In this document: piece by piece, positions 8,694 to 17,325 of the stretch
Position numbering within the stretch: position 1 is the stretch's first letter
How the letters are laid out: each line of letters begins with the position of its first letter
DNA from: an uncultured Gammaproteobacteria bacterium
GTDB taxonomy: Bacteria > Pseudomonadota > Gammaproteobacteria > Pseudomonadales > Azotimanducaceae
Assembly (NCBI GenBank): GCA_913045175.1
Contig: CAJWQG010000005.1
Span: 23,078 to 87,077, forward strand
DNA: 64,000 nucleotides
Reading direction: 5' to 3'
Translations under genes and position numbers: made by a program
Notes under the pieces: generated by a model
Told to the model about the DNA's origin: nothing
What the model saw: only the letters and a program-made list of their open reading frames with translations
Databases searched by the model: none

Positions 8694-10955
8694 ATGGCAC
8701 CGCTTACGGGGCTAAAGGTTCTTGATCTCTCTTCAGGGCCTGCCGGTGGTCTCGCCACCATGATACTTGCCGATTTTGGCGCCAACGTCCGTCGCGTCAT
8801 AGACACGGAATATGACTCACTTAACGATATGCCATCAGCCCGAATGTGGCTTCGGGGCAAGGTAACTACAAATGATTTCGACACCAGCGACGTCGACGTG
8901 ATCCTGGTAAGTCTGCCTAACTCCCACCACTGCAAATACGAAGCGATCGCCGCTGAGAATCCGTCGGTCGTTTACTGCGAAGTAACATCAATGGGAAACG
9001 AAGCGCTACCCATGTATGAAGGCGTTGTCTCGGCAAAAGCAGGTCGCATGAAGCAGATGGACGCTATCCTGGGAAACAAAGGACCGTGCTACTCCGCCGT
9101 TCAGGTCGCCACTCACGCCACTGCCATGAACGTGGTCTCTGGCATTCTTGCTGCCCTGCACAAACGCCGGCGTACGGGTTACGGAGACAAGCTGACAACC
9201 AGTCTCTTGCAGGGATTAATGCCCTATGACATGGGGATGTCTATGCAGCTGCAGATTCGGGAACAACGATCCGACTGGACACGTAGTAGACCGCACCCAA
9301 AACGCCGCATGCCAACCCTCTTATATCAACCGGTCCAGTGCGCTGATGGTAAATGGCTCCAATTAGGAAATCTGCTCGATCATTTATTCGAGAACTTCAT
9401 GCGTATCATCGGACTCGAAGATCAGCTGGCGCTTCTGCCAGAGGCAACCGAAACGGTGCGCAATCAAATTCTGGAAACTATGCAGACTAAGACCCGCGAC
9501 CAGTGGATGGATATCTTTGTAAAGGACGGTAGCGTCGCTGCACATCCCTATCTCTATCCAGAGGAAACCCTGGTGGATCCGGACATGACCATGAACGGAC
9601 ACATCACGGAGCTGTCGGGCGTAACTCAGTTGGGACCATTAGCAAAGCTAACAAAAACTCCTGCCGAGATTACGCTAAGTAGCAAAGAGGGCACCGGCTG
9701 GAAAGTCAGCCCCGGAAAGAATAGTTCTGATGCGCCGCTCAATGGCGTCACCGTCATAGAAATCGCGACCATTATCGCCACGCCACTGGGCGCCTCTTTC
9801 CTTCGAGATATGGGTGCCAGGGTCATTAAGGTTGAAGCAGTCGGTGGTGATCCACTTCGTGAAATCCACTACGACGGTGCGTTGCGATGTAATCAGGGTA
9901 AGGAAAGCATCAGTATCAATCTGAAGTCACCTGAGGGTCAGGCAGTAGTACATCAACTCATCCGCAAAGCCGATATTGTGATGCACAACTTCCGGCCCGG
10001 GGTACCTGAACGACTCGGGATCAACTATGACCAGCTAACCAAACTCAACCCCTCGCTGATCTATCTGTCAGCCAACGGCTACGGCACCGCTGGTCCAGGG
10101 GCAAAAAGGCCATCTACACACCCCATTCCCGGCGCCGCCATGGGTGGTGCGGGTTACCAGGCCGGCGGCGCTCCAGAGGAACTGCTCAGCATCGATGAGC
10201 TACGCGACACCTCCCAAAGATTGTTCCTCGCCAACGAAGTAAATCCAGATCCGAATACAGCGGTGGTGGTCTGCGCCAGCACCCTTTTGGGTCTGACTGC
10301 GCGCGACCAAACCGGCGAAGGACAGCAGATTTTTATCGACATGTTCGGCGCAAATGCCTATGCGAATTTCGATGCCATGGTCGATTTTGAGGGCAAACCT
10401 ATGCGCCCCACTCTCGGTAAAGACTTGAAGGGGCCTCACCCTCTGTATCGCTTATACAAAGCAAATGAGAGTTGGGTCTTCCTGGGAATAAAAAGGACCA
10501 GGGAATGGGAAGCGTTTTGTCAGCTAACAGAAGAAGAGATCAACTGGCCAGAGGTATCGGACCATGCATTCTGGGAAGATAACGGCGAGCTCACCACTGC
10601 ACTTACTGAGTTCTTTGCCAAAAAAACTGCAGAGGAATGGGAAGACTTTTTCAAAGGAACGGCTATCGCCTGCGTCCAGGCCGACAAACAATACCTGTCA
10701 GAGTTCTTCCGAGACCAATGCAATGAAGCATCTCAGTGGATGACACGGGTTCCTCACCCGGATATTGAAACCTACTATAGACATCGGCCAATGGTGTCCT
10801 TTTCCAGCGCCGACCCTGAACTCGGGGGACCACCAACAGCCGGAGAACATACCAACGCACTGATGCACGAACTTGGCTATAAAGATGAGCAGATTACTGA
10901 ATATTATTCCATGGGCGTTCTATGGCAGGACGAACAGCGGGATGACCTGTCTTAA
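8694..10955 (+). CDS. CaiB/BaiF (family III) CoA-transferase, tandem two-domain fusion
   Basis: Two CaiB-type halves in one 753-aa ORF: LKVLDLSSGPAGGLATMILADFGANVRRV and VTVIEIATIIATPLGASFLRDMGARVIKVEAVGGDPLR...NFRPGVPERLG. Confidence 0.88.
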   Translation: MAPLTGLKVLDLSSGPAGGLATMILADFGANVRRVIDTEYDSLNDMPSARMWLRGKVTTNDFDTSDVDVILVSLPNSHHCKYEAIAAENPSVVYCEVTSMGNEALPMYEGVVSAKAGRMKQMDAILGNKGPCYSAVQVATHATAMNVVSGILAALHKRRRTGYGDKLTTSLLQGLMPYDMGMSMQLQIREQRSDWTRSRPHPKRRMPTLLYQPVQCADGKWLQLGNLLDHLFENFMRIIGLEDQLALLPEATETVRNQILETMQTKTRDQWMDIFVKDGSVAAHPYLYPEETLVDPDMTMNGHITELSGVTQLGPLAKLTKTPAEITLSSKEGTGWKVSPGKNSSDAPLNGVTVIEIATIIATPLGASFLRDMGARVIKVEAVGGDPLREIHYDGALRCNQGKESISINLKSPEGQAVVHQLIRKADIVMHNFRPGVPERLGINYDQLTKLNPSLIYLSANGYGTAGPGAKRPSTHPIPGAAMGGAGYQAGGAPEELLSIDELRDTSQRLFLANEVNPDPNTAVVVCASTLLGLTARDQTGEGQQIFIDMFGANAYANFDAMVDFEGKPMRPTLGKDLKGPHPLYRLYKANESWVFLGIKRTREWEAFCQLTEEEINWPEVSDHAFWEDNGELTTALTEFFAKKTAEEWEDFFKGTAIACVQADKQYLSEFFRDQCNEASQWMTRVPHPDIETYYRHRPMVSFSSADPELGGPPTAGEHTNALMHELGYKDEQITEYYSMGVLWQDEQRDDLS

Positions 10956-12349
10956 GCTTGAAATTGGTATCCATGGTAGCTGGCAATCGCAAGGCCTGCG
11001 GCAACACTTGTAAACGGATCATGTTCCGTCACTCTTCCTGGAAACCTTGCCTCTAACAACCTTCTAACTGCTGCAATCTGGGAAGACCCGCCCGTACGGA
11101 TAACTACGTCAATATCCTCAAGACCGCATCCCGCGTCGGCCACCACCTTATCTATAATCGAGTCAACTTCCTGCAGCATAGAAATCATCATTGTTTCAAG
11201 TTGATCTCTGGTAAAACTGATCGACACATCCAATTCAGGAATATCCAACACCGTTTCATCCATTTGCGACAGTCTTGCCTTAGCATCTTTAATTGCCTGG
11301 AATACAAGATAACTGTAATTGTGGGTAATCAAGTCATCCAGACGTTCAAACTTTGCGGCAGCTTCACCACCCTGCTTTATGCAGTCAGCCACCTTGGCAC
11401 GATACTGGTTCTGGTTCAGCGTATAGGTGACCGCCCAGTTCAACAGGGCATCTGCAAACTCGTCAAACGGAAATTCGTTTTCAATCAATCTACCATCAAC
11501 GGTGCGGCGCCAGATCTCCCCTTTCCCGAGCAAAGGAAACAGAAGTTCCTTAAAAATCAGTTGATCGATGTGGTCACCGCCAATAGACAAACCAGCGGTC
11601 GACATAACATTGAAGGACATTCCGTTAAACTCGACAACACTGAGATCGAGCGTTCCGCCACCGAAATCCAGTGTCATCACTCTACCTTCTTTCAGTGCTT
11701 TCTCATCATGTATATAGCTCAGGGTTGCCGCGACCGGTTCCGGGTAAAAGGTGAGCTGTGGGATAGCCGCATGCCTGCATGCTTCAGAAAGACGCGAAAA
11801 CGCCAACTCATTTCGATGTTGGTCATGGCCTTCGAACAAAACCGGATGTCCAAAATGTACGTCCAGCAATTCTCCTGGTAAAGAATCCTGGATGGTTTTT
11901 CGAATACGAAGCAAAATCGGTGTAATCAAGGCAACAACCCGGAACGGATGATTGAACACCAACAACCTTCTGATAGCTGGATTGCCCAACAGTCTCTTCA
12001 CGCCGCGAAACAATCTTCCCGGCATTCCACGGTCGACCCAGGGTTGACCGTAAACATTACTGCTCGAGATCTCAGCTTCGGAGAATGGGTCTCGACTGTC
12101 CGCATCATTTGTCACCATGGCACTTTTAGCAATTAGCTCTGGCGTCAGTTCAACGATACGATCTCGATTCTCATCGATATACAGATCAACTGCTGTCTGT
12201 CCGGTGGTGGTCTCAAGCTCCCGGTCAAGATGCAAAGCAGTCGGCATAATAGCGTCTGAATCTTCCAACTGGACAAGCACGACCCGACTACCATCGAACC
12301 AGGCCGCGGCTGAGTTGGAAGTACCGAAATCTATCCCTACACCAATCAT
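10952..12349 (-). CDS. Hsp70-family chaperone-like ATPase (YegD-like)
   Basis: IGVGIDFGTSNSAAAW, LDFGGGTLDLSVVE, VIRTGGSSQIAAVRRLL. Confidence 0.88.
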   Translation of the reverse strand: MIGVGIDFGTSNSAAAWFDGSRVVLVQLEDSDAIMPTALHLDRELETTTGQTAVDLYIDENRDRIVELTPELIAKSAMVTNDADSRDPFSEAEISSSNVYGQPWVDRGMPGRLFRGVKRLLGNPAIRRLLVFNHPFRVVALITPILLRIRKTIQDSLPGELLDVHFGHPVLFEGHDQHRNELAFSRLSEACRHAAIPQLTFYPEPVAATLSYIHDEKALKEGRVMTLDFGGGTLDLSVVEFNGMSFNVMSTAGLSIGGDHIDQLIFKELLFPLLGKGEIWRRTVDGRLIENEFPFDEFADALLNWAVTYTLNQNQYRAKVADCIKQGGEAAAKFERLDDLITHNYSYLVFQAIKDAKARLSQMDETVLDIPELDVSISFTRDQLETMMISMLQEVDSIIDKVVADAGCGLEDIDVVIRTGGSSQIAAVRRLLEARFPGRVTEHDPFTSVAAGLAIASYHGYQFQA

Positions 12350-12457
12350 AACTTATTGTTATTTAACGTTTTTTTAACTATAGAAGCAGAAAATAAGTTG
12401 GCAATTAACGCACATTTCTATGACCAATCAAAGTAGATTTTTGTGCTAGCATGAATT

Positions 12458-13378
12458 ATGAAAATCGGTATTTCCATAACCAGCGCTTACCCAACTGCAG
12501 CCGGCCGTGACGGTGCCGCACAGATGATTGCAAGAGCCCGGGCCGCAGCCGATGCAGGTTTGGATTCACTATTCGTTGGTGACCATCACGTCGTTCCCAC
12601 TCCCTACTACCAGAACACACCAATTTTGGGCCGACTCCTGGCAGAATGGGACGAAAGGCCCGCGGGCGCCCTCTATCTTTTACCATTATGGAATCCGGTA
12701 CTGCTGGCTGAACAGGTCTCCACCCTTTCGTGCATCGCGAAAGGACCCTTTATTCTCCAGTGCGCCCTCGGCCGTAGCGAGCATCAGTTCAATGCCATGG
12801 GCGTAAACATCAAATATCGACCTTCAGCATTCGAGCAATCCCTAGCGACTCTTCGTGCTTTGTGGCGAGGCGAATCAGTTTCTTTGGAAGGTAGATGGGT
12901 GTTCGAAAAAGCAAAAATCGCCCCTTTGCCTCCCGAAGATATTTCCATATGGATCGGCGCATCTGCTCCCGTAGCGATTGAGCGTGCTGCGCGTCTTGGT
13001 GACGCATGGCTCGCGGAACCTGGAACAACCATCAAGGAAGCTGCGCAAGCGCTAACAATCTATAACGAGGCGCTGGCCCGACTCGATAAGGAAGTGCCAA
13101 AAACTGTTGCCATCAGGCGTGACATTTACGTTGCCGATTCAGACAAAGACGCAAGACATGTCCGACAGATTGTTGAAGATAATGGTTATCGGGGATTTGA
13201 CCCTGACGCCCTGGTTATCGGCGACGTTTCTTCAGTCGCAGATACTTTCAATTCGATCGGTGAACTCGGATACACCGACATCATCGTACGCAACCTTCAC
13301 AGTGTCGGCGAGAAGGCAGTCGCATCAACGGAAAGACTGATCAGTGTACGAGAAAAACTGGGATTAACCACCAATTAA
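12458..13378 (+). CDS. LLM-class flavin-dependent oxidoreductase
   Basis: AAADAGLDSLFVGDHH, PVLLAEQVSTLSCIAKGPFILQCALGRSEHQFNAMGV. Confidence 0.85.
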   Translation: MKIGISITSAYPTAAGRDGAAQMIARARAAADAGLDSLFVGDHHVVPTPYYQNTPILGRLLAEWDERPAGALYLLPLWNPVLLAEQVSTLSCIAKGPFILQCALGRSEHQFNAMGVNIKYRPSAFEQSLATLRALWRGESVSLEGRWVFEKAKIAPLPPEDISIWIGASAPVAIERAARLGDAWLAEPGTTIKEAAQALTIYNEALARLDKEVPKTVAIRRDIYVADSDKDARHVRQIVEDNGYRGFDPDALVIGDVSSVADTFNSIGELGYTDIIVRNLHSVGEKAVASTERLISVREKLGLTTN

Positions 13379-14234
13379 ACTAAGATCGGGCTCACCGTTC
13401 TTCATGGCTGGACACCAAAAATAGCTGGTACCCAATGGCACGCTAAAACTAAACAAAGCATCAGCAATCCCGTCATTGTTGCCAAGAATCTGTCGCATTA
13501 TCATGTCAAAGGCAACAAAACTATGACCGAAGGCGACAAATACGAGTCCCTCACCGGTTGAGTCTGCGTAAGGCATAGAACGCCGCAGGACGAAAGCCTC
13601 TGGATCGAAACTCTCCTGGGCCGTCCTCTTAACATGTGCCAACTCCGGCGCATCATCAATCTCTTCATTATCGCTAATACGCCGACCAATGGTGTTATCA
13701 CGCCTATCCGGGCCAAAATGGCGGAACCGATCTAGATCATGCTGCCATTGCTGAACTGCCACGAAACTACTTCCAGCAAGGCCATCAGACGTACAAATCG
13801 CAGCATCGGCAGCCGCATCATCGGTAGGGTTTTCAGTACCATCTTCGTATCCGGTTAGATCACGGCCTGTGTCATAGAAAAAGCCATCGGTTATCTCATA
13901 AAGCGTGATATGTGGTGCCAAACGCTGCTCAATGGAAAGTGCCAGATTCGCGAGTACACCGGGTCATCACCGCGCAACCAAACCAGAGTGCGTATGGTAA
14001 TTAAGGGATCCCTATGCCTGCACCAGAATACACTGGTGCAGAATCAAGACCGGAAACATTACTCCCAAGGAGTTGAACCAACGGCTGGCCTAAACCAAGG
14101 ACGACGCTTTCCCCATCTGTGACTTCTTTAAGTCCCTGAAGTAAATCATCGGCTCTTACATCAAGAGATAATGTACAACTCAGGTAACGAGCGTGCCGAG
14201 GTACCTCAGCCAGAATTCCGGACTGTGCACTCAC
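13364..14234 (-). pseudogene. Dyp-type peroxidase, disrupted by two frameshifts
   Basis: N-terminus 14001-14234 (SGILAEVPRHARYLSCTLS...GLDSAPVYSGAGIGIP), middle piece in another frame (TLVWLRGDDPVYS), C-terminus in the third (ANLALSIEQRLAPHITLYEITDGFFYDTGRDLTGYEDGTENP...). GxxDG, AHVKR and LRRSMPY motifs remain. Confidence 0.8.
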
Positions 14235-15859
14235 GCATCCGACTCACGACGCACGGACAAGTCAAACGCAGCTGAAATCAGTTCTCTTGTGTAGTCAGTT
14301 TGAGGATTATCGAAAATTTCATCCGATGTGCCGCTTTCGACAATCACACCATCCCTCATAACAATAACGTGATTACTAAGTGCCCTGACCACCTTTAGAT
14401 CATGACTAATAAACATGTAGGTTAGATCATATTTGCGTTGCAGGTCTCGCAATAAGTCAACAATCTGCGCCTGAACGGACATATCGAGCGCCGATGTTGG
14501 CTCATCGAGGATCAATAATTTTGGTTTGAGAATCAGGGCTCTGGCCACCGCGATACGCTGGCGTTGCCCTCCAGAAAATTCATGGGGGTAACGGTCTTGT
14601 GCACCCTGGTCGAGCCCAACCTCCGCAAGCGCGTCGGCCACTCTTTTACGACGTTCCGTCTCGGAAAGATGTTTCTCGTGAACCAGTAGACCTTCTTCAA
14701 TAATCTGATGAATCGATAGCCTGGGTGACAAGCTACCAAATGGATCCTGGAAAACGATCTGCATGTCACGACGAAACGGCCGTAACTGCTTAGACTTTAG
14801 TCCCTGCAGGTTGGACCCTTCAAGGATGATGTCTCCTTCAGACTTCACCAGACGCAGAATCGCCATACCAAGTGTAGTCTTGCCCGAACCAGACTCTCCC
14901 ACTATGCCGAGGGTTTGGCCGTGCGAGACCTCCAATGACACATCGTCGACAGCCTGCAAATATTTACTGACGCCAAAAAAACCTTTGGCAAGCGGAAACC
15001 GGACATTCAGATGCTCACACTTTAGTAAAACATCGGACTCCTTTATTCCTACCGGGCGCCCCTTCGGCTCAGCGGCCAGAAGATGACGAGTGTATTCATG
15101 CTGGGGGCGCTCGAAGATATCTTCGCAATTACCCTTTTCAACAACTTCACCATGGGTCATGACACAGACCCGATCCGCCATGCGCCTAACGACACCGAGA
15201 TCATGGGTAATCAACAACATCGCCATTCCCAGACGTTGTTGTAGTTCTTTCAACAGTTCCAGTATCTGTGCCTGAATCGTAACGTCCAGCGCTGTCGTGG
15301 GCTCATCGGCGATAAGAAGGTCTGGTTCGTTAGCCAGCGCCATGGCAATCATCACGCGCTGCCGTTGACCTCCAGAAAGCTCATGAGGAAAAGAGCGCAT
15401 TTTTTCTTCTGGATTCTGCAATCCAACCAGCTGTAATAATTCTAAAATTCGCTCGCGCGAATCCGCTATCTTCAGGCCACGATGGATAAGTAATATTTCG
15501 CCAATCTGCTTTTCTATTCGGTGTAACGGATTTAGCGATGTCATCGGTTCCTGGAAAATCATCGTAACCTTGCTGCCACGAATGTTTCGCATCACATGAT
15601 TACCCGCGCCCATGGTCTCAAAACCATCGACCTTTACGGAACCCGAGGGATGGTTTGCGACTGGATAGGGTAGGAGTTGAAGAATCGAAAGCGCAGTAAC
15701 GGACTTGCCTGACCCTGATTCTCCGACCAAGGCTACGGTTTCACCGTGCTGAATATCAAAACTGACATGTTTAACAGCCGGTTCATCTCGAAAATTTACC
15801 GACAAGTCGTCTATAACAAGAACTTGTTCCGTATCGGGTATTGTCTCTGCTTCACTCAT
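14231..15859 (-). CDS. yejF: Peptide/microcin-C-type ABC transporter, fused double ATPase (YejF-like)
   Basis: Two NBDs: GESGSGKSVTALSILQLLPYP, GGQRQRVMIAMALANEPDLLIADEPTTALD, GESGSGKTTLGMAILRLV, GGQRQRIAVARALILKPKLLILDEPTSALD. Confidence 0.85.
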   Translation of the reverse strand: MSEAETIPDTEQVLVIDDLSVNFRDEPAVKHVSFDIQHGETVALVGESGSGKSVTALSILQLLPYPVANHPSGSVKVDGFETMGAGNHVMRNIRGSKVTMIFQEPMTSLNPLHRIEKQIGEILLIHRGLKIADSRERILELLQLVGLQNPEEKMRSFPHELSGGQRQRVMIAMALANEPDLLIADEPTTALDVTIQAQILELLKELQQRLGMAMLLITHDLGVVRRMADRVCVMTHGEVVEKGNCEDIFERPQHEYTRHLLAAEPKGRPVGIKESDVLLKCEHLNVRFPLAKGFFGVSKYLQAVDDVSLEVSHGQTLGIVGESGSGKTTLGMAILRLVKSEGDIILEGSNLQGLKSKQLRPFRRDMQIVFQDPFGSLSPRLSIHQIIEEGLLVHEKHLSETERRKRVADALAEVGLDQGAQDRYPHEFSGGQRQRIAVARALILKPKLLILDEPTSALDMSVQAQIVDLLRDLQRKYDLTYMFISHDLKVVRALSNHVIVMRDGVIVESGTSDEIFDNPQTDYTRELISAAFDLSVRRESDA

Positions 15860-15862
15860 CGA

Positions 15863-17247
15863 TCAGGTTACTGGTGACCACGAGCTTGCATCATAACGAT
15901 AGTAAGGAGGAATGTCAGCGTTGCTCTGGGTCAACGCTTGTGTCGTTAGTAGCTGACCTGTGCTGCTCAGAACCCGATATCAAGCGAGGATAGAGATGTA
16001 GCGACCCGATATCGCCGCAATTTTTGCACGCAATAACTCGTTCTCTACATCAAGAAGATCAAGTAACGTTCTTTTATTAAGCGCCAACTGCTCCTTATAA
16101 ACTTTAAGCACTTCTTCGGTTGAGTTTACGTGGGCTTCAAGATGCTCTAGCCGCATGAGAATGTCTTCCAGTTCGTTCCAGATAAGCGTTGCATCCTATT
16201 CTACCGCCCGGCGTACACTTCGTACGGTCTCCCTCGCGGCAAATTCTCGCGCTTCCGCCTCATTCATTCGCGCTCGGTCGCCGTCCCCTCGAAAGAGGTT
16301 ATATGACATCCTAACTACTGCAGTCTCGTCATCATTGTCACTAACGGTCCCATCAATGTCCTCATTTCTGGTCGCACCCACCTCAAGATCCAATCTAGGA
16401 TGGAATGCACCACTGGTTTGTTTGCGGGCTGAAATTGCGGCCTGTAGATCTGCTTCGGCAGCTTTTAATCCTGGATTGTTGCGATATGCCAGTTCAATCG
16501 CCTGCTCCAACGTTGACGGTAATCCTTTAACCACCGGAGGATCGAAAAGTTGGTCAGGATTCTCGCCTACCACCCGATAGAACTCAGCTCGACCATTTTT
16601 CGAGTCTCTCTAAGATAACAGCACATTCGATTTCGCCTGTACTTTACGACCAACCGTCTGTACAACATCCACTTTCGTTCCAACACCGCTTTCGAAGCGC
16701 TCCTGAATTTTCGAGAGGGTTTCTTCGTGATGCCTGAGATTTTCTTCCGAGAGTTCAACGACCGCGTCACGTCGCAACACTTCAAGATAAACCTGAATAG
16801 CCCTAAGGCTGACATTCTCCTGGCTGCTGGCCAGACGCGACATGGCAGCCAAAAATAAATGCTCCTGCTGCTTTACCAGATTTCGAGTCGCAAAACCGTC
16901 ATAGAGAAGTTGAGTAAGCTTGAGACTGCCCTACATCCGATCCAGTTCCAGGTCACTCTGTCCCGTGCCTACGTGCCTACGAGCGCCGCCCGTGTCTTTG
17001 TGTTATTCGACGCTTCTCGACCACCCGCGATGACGAGATCCACTACCGGGAAATAACCACTTCTCGCCTGATTGCGGAGTTGTTCGGCGGCTTCTACATT
17101 ATACTTGCCGGCCAGGATGTCCGGATTGGTCTGGAGAGTATTGGCCACTACGTCGGTCAAGGACTGGCCCTGGACCTGAGAAATCAGCAGTGAAGCTGCA
17201 AGAAATGCGATAAATCGGGACATTATTCGGCACGCATACACAATCAT
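15863..17247 (-). pseudogene. TolC-family outer membrane efflux protein, disrupted by an 8-bp duplication and in-frame stops
   Basis: SLTDVVANTLQTNPDILAGKYNVEAAEQLRNQARSGYFPVVDL; LTQLLYDGFATRNLVKQQ; GRAEFYRVVGENPDQL; LEQAIELAYRNNPGLKAAEADLQAA; YRVLSSTGQLL. In-frame stops at 16931-33, 16610-12, 16196-98 (TAG) and 15980-82 (TGA). Confidence 0.85.
16965..16980. repeat. Perfect 8-bp tandem duplication GTGCCTAC x2 in the TolC pseudogene
   Basis: Read directly; removing one copy restores the TolC frame (ALVGTGQSDLELDRM). Confidence 0.85.
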
Positions 17248-17325
17248 GGCCCCTTATTATGGTCGTCGAGCCTCATTGTAACCACTTCTACTCAATGAAA
17301 GAAATCTTTAACTCACTCACATAAG

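Noticed and set aside
11201-11881. 226-aa plus-strand ORF opposite the Hsp70-like gene
   Set aside because: Fully antisense to a well-supported Hsp70-family gene and has no recognisable domain; a shadow ORF.
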